64,000 nucleotides of DNA from Cellulophaga sp. RHA19. Its GTDB lineage: Bacteria > Bacteroidota > Bacteroidia > Flavobacteriales > Flavobacteriaceae. A program made the translations under genes and the position numbers. Positions 24,686 to 34,121 of the stretch are shown one piece after another. A model generated the notes under the pieces. The model worked only from the letters and a program-made list of their open reading frames with translations, searched no databases and had not been told where the DNA came from. Every line of letters begins with the position of its first letter. Position 1 is the stretch's first letter. The DNA lies in the NCBI RefSeq assembly GCF_002813425.1, contig NZ_PHUL01000001.1, positions 1,747,001 through 1,811,000 of the forward strand, read 5' to 3'.

Positions 24686-25084
24686 TTATTGTGCTACAGA
24701 TTTAGCTTCTACAAGTTCACCTTTTATTTTTAAAACCTTAGTTGGCGTTTCTGCATTAGAAATAACAGTGATTGCTTTTCTAATAGGACCAGCAGGTCTT
24801 TTAGTGTCATATTTAACTTCAATTACACCAGTTTTTCCAGGCATAATAGGCTCTTTTGGTTTTTTAGGAATAGTACATCCACAGCTAGAGTTTACTTTGC
24901 TGATAATTAAAGGTGCATCTCCAGTATTTGTAAATTCAAAAACTCTTACACCATTACCACCACGTTCAACTTTTCCGTAGTCTACAGTTTCAGTTTTAAA
25001 TTCAATTTTAGCCTTTTTGTCTTGTGCACTTAGGTTAAATGCTAGTAGGCCAACAAATAATACTAATACTATCTTTTTCATCAT
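24686..25084 (-). CDS. DUF1573 domain protein, secreted
   Basis: A 132-residue exported protein with a signal peptide (MMKKIVLVLFVGLLAFNLSAQ, cleavage near residue 20). The rest is one immunoglobulin-like DUF1573 domain: YGKVERGGNGVRVFEFTNTGDAPLII, the conserved SSCGCTIP (Cys68, Cys70) and PGKTGVIEVKYDT. DUF1573 proteins are widespread and often abundant in Bacteroidota envelopes with no established biochemical role. The single-gene unit has its own -7 candidate and shares a terminator with the convergent protease gene. Confidence 0.88.
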   Translation of the reverse strand: MMKKIVLVLFVGLLAFNLSAQDKKAKIEFKTETVDYGKVERGGNGVRVFEFTNTGDAPLIISKVNSSCGCTIPKKPKEPIMPGKTGVIEVKYDTKRPAGPIRKAITVISNAETPTKVLKIKGELVEAKSVAQ

Positions 25085-25103
25085 TTTGGGTTTTAATTAA
25101 GAT

Positions 25104-25111
25104 CAAATATA
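25104..25111 (-). promoter_or_regulatory. Candidate -7 element (TATATTTG) for the DUF1573 gene
   Basis: Exact TAnnTTTG match on the minus strand, 19 bp upstream of the ATG at 25084. Confidence 0.45.
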
Positions 25112-25209
25112 CTATTTACAATTTAACCTTTAAAAATTCTTTTGTTATGTAATAACGTTACTTATTTTTGTTTCGTATTTAAACACAGTAAAAATCCTTA
25201 ATTTTTCTT

Positions 25210-25217
25210 TAAATTTG
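25210..25217 (+). promoter_or_regulatory. Candidate -7 element (TAAATTTG) for valS
   Basis: Exact TAnnTTTG match, 61 bp upstream of the valS ATG; gives a longer leader (about 55 nt) than most genes in this window. No TTG at the usual -33 distance. Confidence 0.4.
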
Positions 25218-25278
25218 CAGGCTTTATTGTTAAAATTAAATACTCACACATAGAGTAATACAAAAACTATACCAAAGA

Positions 25279-27912
25279 ATGGAACTTGCATCAAAATACG
25301 ATTCTCAAAAATCTGAAAACCAGTGGTATGACTATTGGTTAAAACATAATTATTTTCATTCTACTCCAGATGAAAGAGAGCCATATACCATTGTAATACC
25401 GCCGCCAAATGTTACAGGAGTTTTACATATGGGGCATATGTTAAACAACACTATACAAGATGTGTTAATACGTAGAGCGCGTTTGCAAGGTAAAAATGCT
25501 TGTTGGGTTCCTGGTACAGATCACGCCTCAATAGCAACAGAAGCTAAGGTTGTAGCAAAATTAAAAGAACAAGGAATTAATAAGGCAGACCTAAGCAGAG
25601 AAGAGTTTTTAAAACACGCTTGGGATTGGACAGATGAGTATGGAGGAGTTATTTTAGATCAACTTAAAAAATTAGGGTGTTCTTGTGACTGGGACCGTAC
25701 TTCTTTTACTATGGACGATCATATGTCAGCATCTGTAATTAAAGTTTTTGTTGATTTATATAACAAAGGAAAAATATATCGGGGCTACCGTATGGTAAAC
25801 TGGGATCCGGAGGCACAAACTACATTGTCTGATGAGGAGGTAATTCACGAAGAAAAACAAGGAAATCTATATTACATCAATTATAAAATTGAAGGATCTG
25901 AAGACACGTTAACAATTGCAACTACTCGTCCAGAAACTATTTTTGGAGATACAGCAATTTGTATAAATCCTAATGACGAGCGTTTTACTCATTTAAAAGG
26001 CAAAAAAGCAATAGTGCCAATTGTAAATAGGGTTATACCTATTATAGAAGATGAGTATGTAGATCTTGAGTTTGGTACTGGATGCTTAAAAGTTACGCCA
26101 GCACATGATGTAAACGATAAAAATTTAGGAGATAAGCATAACTTAGAGGTAGTAGATATTTTTAATGCAGATGCTACTTTAAATAGTTTTGGTCTACATT
26201 ATGAGGGAAAAGATAGATTTGTTGTTCGTAAAGAAATTTCTAAAGAGTTAGAAGAAAAAGGCTTTTTAATAAAAACTGAACAGCATTTAAACAAAGTGGG
26301 TACATCAGAGCGTACAAAGGCTGTTATAGAGCCAAGGTTGTCTGACCAATGGTTTTTAAAAATGGAAGAATTGGCTAAGCCAGCTATAGAAGCTGTTCTT
26401 GGTGATGATGCAGAGGTTAAATTATTTCCTAAAAAGTTTGAAAACACATATCGTCACTGGATGGAGAATATTCGCGATTGGAATATTTCTCGTCAATTAT
26501 GGTGGGGACAGCAAATACCTGCTTATTATTTTGGTGATGGTGCAGATGATTTTGTTGTAGCAGAAAATAAAGAAGATGCGTTAAAATTAGCCCAAGAAAA
26601 ATCTGGTAATGCAGCATTAAAAGTTGAAGATCTTCGTCAGGATGAAGATGCACTAGATACTTGGTTTTCTTCTTGGCTATGGCCAATGAGTGTTTTTAAT
26701 GGAATATTAGAGCCAGAAAATGAAGAAATTAAATATTATTATCCAACAAACGATTTAGTTACAGGTCCAGATATTTTATTCTTTTGGGTTGCCCGTATGA
26801 TAGTTGCTGGGTATGAGTATAAAGATCAAAAACCATTTGAAAATGTTTACTTAACTGGTCTGGTTAGAGATAAACAAAGACGAAAAATGTCTAAATCTCT
26901 AGGTAATTCTCCAGATGCTTTAAAGTTAATTGAAGAGTATGGTGCCGATGGCGTTAGAGTAGGGCTGTTGTTAAGTGCTGCTGCAGGTAATGATCTAATG
27001 TTTGATGAGTCTCTTTGTCAGCAAGGAAAGAACTTTGCTAATAAAATTTGGAATGGCTTTAGATTGATAAAAGGTTGGGAAGTAGCAGATATTCCACAGC
27101 CAGAAGCGTCTAAAATAGGATTAGAGTGGTACAACGCTAAGTTTAATAAAACGTTGTTAGAGATTGAAGACCATTTTAGTAAGTATCGTATTTCTGATGC
27201 TTTAATGGCAATTTATAAACTAGTTTGGGACGATTATAGCTCTTGGTTGTTAGAAATTGTAAAACCTGCATACCAAAAGCCAATAGATAAAACAACCTAC
27301 AATGCTCTAATTACAGTTTTTGAGCAAAATTTAAAGTTGTTGCATCCGTTTATGCCTTTCTTAACAGAGGAAGTTTGGCAGCATATAGAAGATCGTACAC
27401 CAGAGCAAGCTTTAGTTGTTGCGCAATGGCCAAAACAACAAAAAGTAGATGAGACTATTATTGCTAATTTTGATTTTGCTGCTGAGGTTGTTTCTGGAGT
27501 TAGAACAATTAGGAAAAATAAAAATATACCAATGAAAGAAGCTTTAGAGCTTTCTGTGTTAAATGCAGAAAATGTATCTAAAGAATGGGATGTTGTTATT
27601 GCTAAATTAACAAATGTATCTTCAATTAACTATGCAGATGCTGCTGTAGATGGCGCACTTTCTTTTAGAGTAAAATCTAACGAATATTTTATTCCAATGG
27701 TTGGCGCTATAGATATAGAGGCAGAGATTAAAAAAATAGAAGAGGAGTTAAAATACACTAAAGGCTTTTTAATTTCTGTACAAAAAAAATTAAGTAATGA
27801 GCGTTTTGTAAATAATGCTCCAGACAAGGTTATAGATGTAGAGCGTAAGAAACAAGCAGACGCAGAAGCTAAAATAGAAACTTTAGAAAAGAGTTTAAAA
27901 GGTTTAAAATAA
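25279..27912 (+). CDS. valS: Valyl-tRNA synthetase
   Basis: An 877-residue class Ia synthetase that charges tRNA-Val and edits misactivated threonine. The HIGH motif appears as HMGH at residues 50-53 within [23 protein letters not shown] is at 536-540. The editing CP1 domain (about 205-340) has [17 protein letters not shown] and [13 protein letters not shown]. The anticodon-binding region follows from about 600, and the C-terminal 60 residues form the ValS tRNA-binding coiled coil ([19 protein letters not shown]...). Everything is intact. The gene stands alone between a -7 candidate and a strong terminator. Confidence 0.97.
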   Translation: MELASKYDSQKSENQWYDYWLKHNYFHSTPDEREPYTIVIPPPNVTGVLHMGHMLNNTIQDVLIRRARLQGKNACWVPGTDHASIATEAKVVAKLKEQGINKADLSREEFLKHAWDWTDEYGGVILDQLKKLGCSCDWDRTSFTMDDHMSASVIKVFVDLYNKGKIYRGYRMVNWDPEAQTTLSDEEVIHEEKQGNLYYINYKIEGSEDTLTIATTRPETIFGDTAICINPNDERFTHLKGKKAIVPIVNRVIPIIEDEYVDLEFGTGCLKVTPAHDVNDKNLGDKHNLEVVDIFNADATLNSFGLHYEGKDRFVVRKEISKELEEKGFLIKTEQHLNKVGTSERTKAVIEPRLSDQWFLKMEELAKPAIEAVLGDDAEVKLFPKKFENTYRHWMENIRDWNISRQLWWGQQIPAYYFGDGADDFVVAENKEDALKLAQEKSGNAALKVEDLRQDEDALDTWFSSWLWPMSVFNGILEPENEEIKYYYPTNDLVTGPDILFFWVARMIVAGYEYKDQKPFENVYLTGLVRDKQRRKMSKSLGNSPDALKLIEEYGADGVRVGLLLSAAAGNDLMFDESLCQQGKNFANKIWNGFRLIKGWEVADIPQPEASKIGLEWYNAKFNKTLLEIEDHFSKYRISDALMAIYKLVWDDYSSWLLEIVKPAYQKPIDKTTYNALITVFEQNLKLLHPFMPFLTEEVWQHIEDRTPEQALVVAQWPKQQKVDETIIANFDFAAEVVSGVRTIRKNKNIPMKEALELSVLNAENVSKEWDVVIAKLTNVSSINYADAAVDGALSFRVKSNEYFIPMVGAIDIEAEIKKIEEELKYTKGFLISVQKKLSNERFVNNAPDKVIDVERKKQADAEAKIETLEKSLKGLK

Positions 27913-27936
27913 GCTTGTTATTTTGATAAATATGCA

Positions 27937-27968
27937 AAGAGCTACTCTGTTTTAGAGTAGCTTTTTTT
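27937..27968 (+). terminator. Rho-independent terminator after valS
   Basis: Stem AGCTACTCT / AGAGTAGCT with a GTTT-type loop, followed by seven T residues, 25 bp after the stop. Confidence 0.88.
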
Positions 27969-28005
27969 GTTAAAAGTGTAATGTAAATCGTTTGGTTTTT
28001 TTTAG

Positions 28006-28013
28006 TAAATTTG
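28006..28013 (+). promoter_or_regulatory. Candidate -7 element (TAAATTTG) for the sterol-desaturase-family gene
   Basis: Exact TAnnTTTG match, 16 bp upstream of the ATG at 28030. Confidence 0.45.
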
Positions 28014-28029
28014 AGTAAACCAGACATTT

Positions 28030-29298
28030 ATGATTAGCTATACCACTGCTCTTTTGTACGCTATTCCGTTTTTTATGCTTTTAATGGCTCTAGAAATAGG
28101 TTACGGATATTTTGTTAAAAAACAAATGTATACAGTATTGGATACTGTTTCTAGTATAAGTTCTGGGTTTACAAATATTATAAAAGATTCTCTAGGGATA
28201 GGACTATTAATTGTGTCTTATCCTTTTTTAGTTAAACACTTAGCACTATTTAATATTGGTAACTCTTGGGGTGTTTGGCTCATTGGCTTTTTATTTATTG
28301 ATTTTGCTGGTTATTGGAATCATAGGCTGAGTCATAAAATTAATATTTTTTGGAATCAACACGTAATTCATCATAGTAGTGAAGAGTTTAACTTGTCTTG
28401 TGCATTACGTCAATCAATTTCTAATTTAGTTGGTTATGTGCCTTTATTATTGCTTCCAGCAGCTATTTTGGGTGTCCCAGAGCAAGTAATTGCTGTTTTA
28501 GCGCCATTGCATTTGTTTGCTCAGTTTTGGTATCACACAAGGCATATAGGTAAGTTGGGTTGGTTAGAGTATGTTATTGTAACGCCTTCTCAGCACAGAG
28601 TACACCATGCAATTAATTCAGAGTATATAGATAAAAATTTAGGTCAAATTTTTAGTTTCTGGGATCGTCTTTTTGGTACATTTCAAGAAGAGTTAGATGA
28701 AGTTCCGCCTCAATACGGAGTTTTAAAACCTGCTGCGACATGGAACCCTTTACATATAAATTTTCAGCATTTTTTGCGTTTAGCTAAAGATGCTTGGCAT
28801 ACAAAAAATGTGTGGGATAAAATTAAAATTTGGTTTATGCCAACAGGTTGGAGACCAAATGATGTTAAACACAAGTATCCTATTGATATTATAGAAGATG
28901 TTTATACTTTTGATCGTTATGCAACAGAAGCTTCTAAGTTATTTAAGGGGTATGTTATTTTTCAAATGTTTGCTACTTTAGGACTAATGCTTTTTTTGTT
29001 TTATAATTTTGAAAGCATAGGTTTTACAGCAGCTTTGCTTTATGGAAGTTTTATTTTTGTTGGTATTTATGGGTATACTACCCTAATGGATAGAAAAAAA
29101 TATGCATTAACTATTGAGGTAATTAGGTGTATGCTGGGTGTAGCCTATTTAATAATACAAAATGGTTGGTTTGGAATGCAAGTATATTTTAAGGGGGCAA
29201 CAAGTGTTATGTTGAGCTATTTTTTAATAACTATAGCGGCAACAATATATTTTACATTGTTAGAAAAAGAATTTTTTAATAAAGAGGTTGTAGTATAG
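28030..29298 (+). CDS. Sterol desaturase / fatty acid hydroxylase family protein (AGMO-like)
   Basis: A 422-residue integral membrane di-iron enzyme. The eight-histidine signature is complete: H98-x3-H102 in NHRLSH, H111-x2-HH115 in QHVIHH, and H189-x2-HH193 in QHRVHH, with an additional His169 in YHTRH between them. At least five hydrophobic helices flank it. The C-terminal third (about 315-415) has several more membrane helices, a layout like alkylglycerol monooxygenase (TMEM195/AGMO) rather than short sterol desaturases. A role in ether-lipid or sterol-like lipid oxidation is plausible but the substrate is unknown. The next gene on the opposite strand encodes an acyl-CoA-binding protein and abuts it exactly (0 bp). 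Confidence 0.87.
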   Translation: MISYTTALLYAIPFFMLLMALEIGYGYFVKKQMYTVLDTVSSISSGFTNIIKDSLGIGLLIVSYPFLVKHLALFNIGNSWGVWLIGFLFIDFAGYWNHRLSHKINIFWNQHVIHHSSEEFNLSCALRQSISNLVGYVPLLLLPAAILGVPEQVIAVLAPLHLFAQFWYHTRHIGKLGWLEYVIVTPSQHRVHHAINSEYIDKNLGQIFSFWDRLFGTFQEELDEVPPQYGVLKPAATWNPLHINFQHFLRLAKDAWHTKNVWDKIKIWFMPTGWRPNDVKHKYPIDIIEDVYTFDRYATEASKLFKGYVIFQMFATLGLMLFLFYNFESIGFTAALLYGSFIFVGIYGYTTLMDRKKYALTIEVIRCMLGVAYLIIQNGWFGMQVYFKGATSVMLSYFLITIAATIYFTLLEKEFFNKEVVV

Positions 29299-29565
29299 TT
29301 ATTCTTTAATTCTAATTTCTTTCTCTACTAATTTTATGTATTTTTTCATTGCCTGTTTAGGCGATAAGTTTTTAGCTTGTATTAAAGCATTTGCTTTAAA
29401 AGCATTAATAAGTGGAGTTCTACTTCCTGGATTGTCAAAGTTTTTATGAGCTATACGGTAGTAAGCATACAGCTTTAAAAGTAAATCTGCAGGCAAAGGT
29501 TCTGTATAGCTATTAACGTACTCTACAGTCTCTAAAAATTCTTTATGTAGCTCTTCATTAGTCAT
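29299..29565 (-). CDS. Acyl-CoA-binding protein
   Basis: An 88-residue ACBP-fold protein. I start at 29565 (MTNEELHKEFLETVEYV), which fits the family's length and helix 1; the upstream frame from 29607 adds unrelated residues and overlaps psd. Features: LPADLLLKLYAYYRIAHKN (helix 2, with the Tyr and Lys/Arg of the ligand site), a FKANALIQAKNLSPKQAMKKYIKLVEKE tail. ACBP binds long-chain acyl-CoA in the cytoplasm. It is the last gene of the rsfS-ftsH-LUD-cdsA-psd operon and overlaps psd by 8 bp, which ties it to phospholipid synthesis. Confidence 0.88.
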   Translation of the reverse strand: MTNEELHKEFLETVEYVNSYTEPLPADLLLKLYAYYRIAHKNFDNPGSRTPLINAFKANALIQAKNLSPKQAMKKYIKLVEKEIRIKE

Positions 29566-30223
29566 CCTGGCTTGGTAAGGTAGCAATACAAGTTTTTGCT
29601 CCAACAACTTTTTGGTTTAATTTAACAGTAACTACGGTATCTAGTGGTAGGTAAACATCTACTCTAGATCCAAATTTAATAAAACCAGCATCTTCACCTT
29701 GGTGTACACTATCGCCAACTTTAGCGTAGTTTACAATTCTTTTTGCCAATGCACCAGCAATTTGTCGGTATAAAATATCTCCAAATTTAGGAGTGTTTAT
29801 TACAACTGTAGTACGTTCATTCTCTGTACTTGCTTTTGGGTGCCAAGCAACTAAATATTTTCCAGGGTGATATTTAGAGTATTTTATAGAGCCAGAAGCT
29901 GCATACCTTGTAACATGTACATTAACTGGAGACATAAAAATAGAAATTTGCTTGCGTTTACCTTTAAAATATTCAGGTTCTTCTACTTCTTCAATAACAA
30001 CAACTTTACCATCTACAGGGGCTAAAATGTCATCAAAAGTTTTAACTACTTTTCTTTTAGGGTTTCTAAAGAATTGTAATATCAATATTAAAAAAACTAA
30101 TGCAGCAACTTGCAAACCTAATCTTAGCCAGTTTAATGTAACAAAATATTGAGCAGATATAACTGCTGCAGCTACTAAAATAAAGGTAATGATAATAATT
30201 TTTTGTCCCTCTTTATGAAACAT
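29558..30223 (-). CDS. psd: Phosphatidylserine decarboxylase (short bacterial/archaeal type)
   Basis: A 221-residue pyruvoyl enzyme that makes phosphatidylethanolamine. Two membrane helices lie at about 9-30 and 34-52. FRNPKRKV, ILAPVDGKVVVIEEV and ISIFMSPVNVHVTRYAASG are the conserved catalytic-domain motifs. The self-cleavage site is Gly186-Ser187 in KFGSRVDVYLP, where Ser187 would become the pyruvoyl group; this GS site replaces the LGST of long Psd enzymes. The gene overlaps cdsA by 11 bp and ACBP by 8 bp. The pathway is CDP-diacylglycerol, then phosphatidylserine (synthase not in window), then PE. Confidence 0.93.
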   Translation of the reverse strand: MFHKEGQKIIIITFILVAAAVISAQYFVTLNWLRLGLQVAALVFLILILQFFRNPKRKVVKTFDDILAPVDGKVVVIEEVEEPEYFKGKRKQISIFMSPVNVHVTRYAASGSIKYSKYHPGKYLVAWHPKASTENERTTVVINTPKFGDILYRQIAGALAKRIVNYAKVGDSVHQGEDAGFIKFGSRVDVYLPLDTVVTVKLNQKVVGAKTCIATLPSQDD

Positions 30224-31016
30224 GTGAAAATATAATTAATGTTAAAAATGCAAATGGTGCAGCAAAGACTAAACTGTCTAAACGATCCCAAATTCCTCCG
30301 TGTCCTGGTAATATTGCTCCGCTATCTTTTACTTTAGCTTTTCTTTTAAATTTAGATTCTATTAAATCGCCTAAATTACCTGTTACAACTATTACGGTTG
30401 CTAATATAAGCCATTGTATAATACTTAAATTAGTTTCAAAGATAGAAATAATATACGCAGCAATTAAGGCAAATACTAATCCGCCTGCTGCGCCTTCAAT
30501 AGTTTTTTTAGGAGAAACCGAAGGAAAAAGTTTGTTACGTCCTAATTTACGGCCAACTAGGTAAGCAAAACTGTCATTTACCCAGATTAAAATAAAAATT
30601 CCCATAATTAATATTTTTTCAAAACCACCACCTCTATAAGGTATCATAGTTAAAAAAATACATCCACCTCCTAAAAATAATAGTCCGGTTAGGAATTTCT
30701 CAATTGGAGAAAAAGTTTTTTCTTTTTTAGAGAGTAAAAAGTATAGTAGTAGAACGTCTGTTATTAAAGTTGCAATAAGTAGTAAATTAATAACCCATTC
30801 ATCTTGTATAAAATAAATAAAAGTCCACCAAAGTGCTAAATAGGCAACAAATACATAGTAACCTTTTAATTTTACTATACGTTTATACTCAAATAAACAA
30901 GCTAAACCAAATGCCATAAATAAAAAATCGAATGCATCTGAGTTTAAAAATACAGCCGATAATAAAAGTAATACGTAAATAATACCTGTTATTGCTCTTT
31001 TATAAATTTCTTTCAT
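30213..31016 (-). CDS. cdsA: Phosphatidate cytidylyltransferase (CDP-diglyceride synthase)
   Basis: A 267-residue multi-helix membrane enzyme that activates phosphatidic acid with CTP. The C-terminal signature is intact: GDLIESKFKRKAKVKDSG and LPGHGGIWDRLDSLVFA at about 214-251, with the acidic residues that bind the metal pair. A second motif, WVNDSFAYLVGRKLGRNKLFPSVSPKKTIEG, lies at about 145-175. It starts 2 bp before the LUD gene ends in transcription order and overlaps psd by 11 bp, so CdsA and Psd are translationally coupled. Confidence 0.95.
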   Translation of the reverse strand: MKEIYKRAITGIIYVLLLLSAVFLNSDAFDFLFMAFGLACLFEYKRIVKLKGYYVFVAYLALWWTFIYFIQDEWVINLLLIATLITDVLLLYFLLSKKEKTFSPIEKFLTGLLFLGGGCIFLTMIPYRGGGFEKILIMGIFILIWVNDSFAYLVGRKLGRNKLFPSVSPKKTIEGAAGGLVFALIAAYIISIFETNLSIIQWLILATVIVVTGNLGDLIESKFKRKAKVKDSGAILPGHGGIWDRLDSLVFAAPFAFLTLIIFSHVS

Positions 31017-31018
31017 AC

Positions 31019-31627
31019 TTATAAATCTTCCATCAAGATAAGATATAAGTTTTTAGCTGTACTTCCGTAAGATAAAAAATCTTCTTCTTTTATATTAGAC
31101 TGAAAATGTTTTATGGTGGTGATGTTTGCAGGGATTCTGCCTTGGTATTTCTTTTTTATGCTTTTTAAGCCATCTCCTAAGCTAGCGGTAAGCTGACTTG
31201 TAGTTGCGTAAACAATAAAATTATCTGGTAGCTCATTCATCTTTCTTTCTTTTAATTGGTTAGAAGAAATTAAGATAGATCCGTTTTGAGCTATTAAATG
31301 CTCGCAGGTTGTAAAGAATACCGTACTTTTTTGAGCAGATTTAGAAAATGTAATATGCTCGTTAGTAAATTTTTTTTCTAATCTGTCATCTAAAGAAAAG
31401 AAAGAACTGTTTTGCCAGTCGTTCTCTTCCATTATATTTTTTAATGCAGATGAAATTTCGTCATTAGAATCGCAGTAAATAAATTTACCGCCATTTTTTT
31501 TAAAATATATGGTAAACTTTTCGTCTATAGGTAAATCCAGTTCTGGCATATGAACACCACGGTTCTCTGCGGGTACATCCGAACTCTTTTTTTTACTGGT
31601 TCCAAAAAGTTTACCAAATATGCTCAT
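31019..31627 (-). CDS. LUD domain-containing protein (LutC-like)
   Basis: A 202-residue protein. The C-terminal two-thirds resembles the LUD/LutC alpha-beta domain: VFFTTCEHLIAQNGSILISSNQLKERK, NFIVYATTSQLTASLGDGLKSIKKKYQGRIPANIT. LUD proteins are known from lactate-utilisation complexes, but no lutA or lutB is nearby; instead the gene sits between ftsH and cdsA, where it is commonly found in Flavobacteriaceae. The N-terminus is basic and disordered (FGKLFGTSKKKSSD). The role in this operon is unknown. The family call is by eye. Confidence 0.75.
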   Translation of the reverse strand: MSIFGKLFGTSKKKSSDVPAENRGVHMPELDLPIDEKFTIYFKKNGGKFIYCDSNDEISSALKNIMEENDWQNSSFFSLDDRLEKKFTNEHITFSKSAQKSTVFFTTCEHLIAQNGSILISSNQLKERKMNELPDNFIVYATTSQLTASLGDGLKSIKKKYQGRIPANITTIKHFQSNIKEEDFLSYGSTAKNLYLILMEDL

Positions 31628-31658
31628 TAAAATTCTTAAAATTTATACTATATACGTA

Positions 31659-33641
31659 CTATTCTTCCTCCGAAGACTTAGTAGTAGCGTCTTTTTTTGC
31701 TTCTTCCTCTGCATTTTCTCTAACATCTTTAGCAAAAGGTCTCTTTCCAAAAATCTTTTCTAAATCATCTTTAAAGATAACTTCTTTCTCTAATAAGCGT
31801 TCTGCTAGCTCTGTAAGCTTGTCTTTGTTTTTGTCTAAAAGCTCTATAGCTCTTACGTATTGCTCTTCTATTAATTTAGAAATTTCTTCATCAATAATAC
31901 GAGCAGTTTCCTCACTGTATGGCTTAGAGAAACCATAAGAGTCATTACCTGAAGAATCGTAATACGTTAAGTTACCTATTTTGTCATTTAAACCATAAAC
32001 AGTAACCATACCTCTTGCTTGCTTGGTTACTTTTTCTAAATCACTCAAAGCACCAGTAGATATTTTGTCAAAAATAACTTTTTCTGCAGCACGTCCACCA
32101 AGAGTAGCACACATTTCGTCTAACATTTGCTCAGAACGAACAATTAAGCGCTCTTCTGGTAAATACCAAGCAGCTCCTAATGACTGTCCTCTAGGTACAA
32201 TAGTAACTTTTACTAATGGCGCAGCATGCTCTAGCATCCAACTTACAGTTGCGTGGCCTGCTTCATGATAAGCAATAGTTTTCTTTTCTCCTGGAGTAAT
32301 TATTTTGTTTTTCTTTTCTAAACCACCAACTATACGGTCAACAGCGTCTAAGAAATCTTGTTTATTAACAGCTTTTTTCTCTTTACGAGCAGCAATTAAT
32401 GCAGCTTCATTACAAACGTTAGCTATATCTGCACCAGAAAAACCTGGAGTTTGCTTAGCTAGGAAATCTAAATCTAGCGTTTCTGCCGTTTTAATTGGCT
32501 TAACGTGTACTTCAAAAATTTCTTTACGTTCTCTAATGTCTGGTAAGTCTACATAAATTTGTCTGTCAAAACGACCAGCTCTCATTAATGCTTTATCTAA
32601 AACGTCTGCACGGTTTGTTGCTGCCAATACAATAACATTTGTGTTGGTGCCAAAACCATCCATTTCTGTTAGTAATTGGTTTAATGTGTTTTCTCTTTCA
32701 TCATTAGAACCTGTAACATTGTTTTTTCCACGGGCTCTACCAATAGCATCAATCTCATCAATAAAAATAATTGCAGGAGACTTGTCTTTTGCTTGTTTAA
32801 ATAAATCACGTACTCTAGATGCCCCTACACCAACAAACATCTCTACAAAATCTGAACCAGATAAAGAGAAGAAAGGTACTTTAGCTTCACCAGCAACGGC
32901 TTTAGCTAATAATGTTTTACCTGTACCAGGAGGGCCTACTAATAAAGCTCCTTTTGGTATTTTACCACCTAAAGATGTATATTTTTCTGGGTTTTTTAAG
33001 AACTCAACAATTTCTTCAACTTCTTCTTTAGCACCTTCTAAACCAGCAACATCTTTAAAAGATGTACGTGTGTCTGTTTTTTCATCAAACAGCTTTGCTT
33101 TAGATTTACCAATATTAAATATTTGACCACCAGCACCGCCGCCGCTACCACCAGACATTCTACGCATCATAAATATCCAAATACCTATGATTAGTACAAA
33201 TGGTAGTAAAGTAAATAACAAGTTTTCAAACGTGTTAGATTCTTTTTCGCTGTCTATAATTGTATCAACATTATTTAATGCTTTTGCATCTTTTACTTCT
33301 TTTTCAAAAATTTCTAAAGAAGCATAGTTTACAACATAGCTAGGAGACTCTGTTGGATTTAAGGAGAAACTAGGTTTAGAAACAGGCTTGTGAGAGTCCT
33401 TTTTTAAAGCTTCCTCTGTTAAGTATACCTTTGCATAACCTGCATTAGATATAATCATTACCTTTTTAACATCACCGTTTTTTATATATTCTAATAAATC
33501 TGATGTTGTTTTTTTACTAGTTGATGATAAACCATCACTACTTAAAAATTGAAATCCTATAATTATAACTACTAAAATACCATAAATCCACCATGAGTTA
33601 AATTTAGGTTTAGTAGGTTTTGTGCTATTATCTTTTGCCAT
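31659..33641 (-). CDS. ftsH: ATP-dependent zinc metalloprotease FtsH
   Basis: A 660-residue membrane-bound AAA protease that degrades misfolded and short-lived membrane and cytosolic proteins. Order: membrane helix (about 16-32), periplasmic domain (about 35-140), second membrane helix (about 142-160), a Gly-rich linker, AAA domain with Walker A GPPGTGKT (236-243) and Walker B IIFIDEIDAIG, SRH ATNRADVLDKALMRAGRFDR, and the M41 protease site HEAGH (459-463). All motifs are intact. It starts 9 bp after rsfS in transcription order and leads into LUD-cdsA-psd-ACBP. FtsH controls lipid-synthesis enzymes in other bacteria, consistent with this neighbourhood. Confidence 0.97.
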   Translation of the reverse strand: MAKDNSTKPTKPKFNSWWIYGILVVIIIGFQFLSSDGLSSTSKKTTSDLLEYIKNGDVKKVMIISNAGYAKVYLTEEALKKDSHKPVSKPSFSLNPTESPSYVVNYASLEIFEKEVKDAKALNNVDTIIDSEKESNTFENLLFTLLPFVLIIGIWIFMMRRMSGGSGGGAGGQIFNIGKSKAKLFDEKTDTRTSFKDVAGLEGAKEEVEEIVEFLKNPEKYTSLGGKIPKGALLVGPPGTGKTLLAKAVAGEAKVPFFSLSGSDFVEMFVGVGASRVRDLFKQAKDKSPAIIFIDEIDAIGRARGKNNVTGSNDERENTLNQLLTEMDGFGTNTNVIVLAATNRADVLDKALMRAGRFDRQIYVDLPDIRERKEIFEVHVKPIKTAETLDLDFLAKQTPGFSGADIANVCNEAALIAARKEKKAVNKQDFLDAVDRIVGGLEKKNKIITPGEKKTIAYHEAGHATVSWMLEHAAPLVKVTIVPRGQSLGAAWYLPEERLIVRSEQMLDEMCATLGGRAAEKVIFDKISTGALSDLEKVTKQARGMVTVYGLNDKIGNLTYYDSSGNDSYGFSKPYSEETARIIDEEISKLIEEQYVRAIELLDKNKDKLTELAERLLEKEVIFKDDLEKIFGKRPFAKDVRENAEEEAKKDATTKSSEEE

Positions 33642-33650
33642 TCTTATTAT

Positions 33651-34028
33651 TTACTGGTTATAACTACTTTCTATTGCGGTAACTTTTGCGTCTCCCCAAA
33701 GGCCTTCTATGTCATAGAAATCTCTTATTTGTTTCTGGAAAACGTGTACTACAACATTAACGTAGTCTAGTAAAACCCATTCAGAATTATCTGTGCCTTC
33801 TACGTGCCAAGGTTTATCATGTATGGCTTTACTAACGGTTTTTTGGATTGAGCCTACTATTGCATTAACGTGCGTATTAGAGGTACCGTTGCAAACTATA
33901 AAATAGTCACAAACAGTATTTTCTATTTCTCTAAGGTCTAGTAAATTTATATCGTGCCCTTTTACTTCTTCAATTCCTTGTAAAATTAAAGCAATAAGTT
34001 CGTCTGCACTAGGTGTATTTTTTTGCAT
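33651..34028 (-). CDS. rsfS: Ribosomal silencing factor
   Basis: A 125-residue RsfS/Iojap family protein. Motifs: LIALILQGIEEVKGHDINLLDLREIENTVCDYFIVCNGTS (the family core) and WHVEGTDNSEWVLLDYVNVVVHVFQKQIRDFYDIEGLWGDAKV. RsfS binds L14 of the 50S subunit and blocks subunit joining under starvation. It is the first gene of the six-gene operon ending with ACBP and has a -7 candidate 19 bp upstream of its ATG. Confidence 0.95.
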   Translation of the reverse strand: MQKNTPSADELIALILQGIEEVKGHDINLLDLREIENTVCDYFIVCNGTSNTHVNAIVGSIQKTVSKAIHDKPWHVEGTDNSEWVLLDYVNVVVHVFQKQIRDFYDIEGLWGDAKVTAIESSYNQ

Positions 34029-34047
34029 TCAAAAATTTTAGATTATA

Positions 34048-34055
34048 CAAAGTTA
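34048..34055 (-). promoter_or_regulatory. Candidate -7 element (TAACTTTG) for the rsfS-ftsH-LUD-cdsA-psd-ACBP operon
   Basis: Exact TAnnTTTG match on the minus strand, 19 bp upstream of the rsfS ATG; no TTG at the -33 distance. Confidence 0.45.
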
Positions 34056-34121
34056 TTGTTTTTTTGTTTTTTTAACTATTGTTTTTAACATAAGATTGCA
34101 GAATATTATTATAATCTACAT

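Noticed and set aside
24672..24980. Plus-strand frame antisense to the DUF1573 gene
   Set aside because: It is fully covered by the DUF1573 gene, which has a signal peptide and conserved CGC; the frame starts inside the shared terminator.
32641..33126. 161-codon plus-strand frame over ftsH
   Set aside because: Antisense of a highly conserved AAA domain; its Pro/Ser-rich composition is the mirror of coding sequence.
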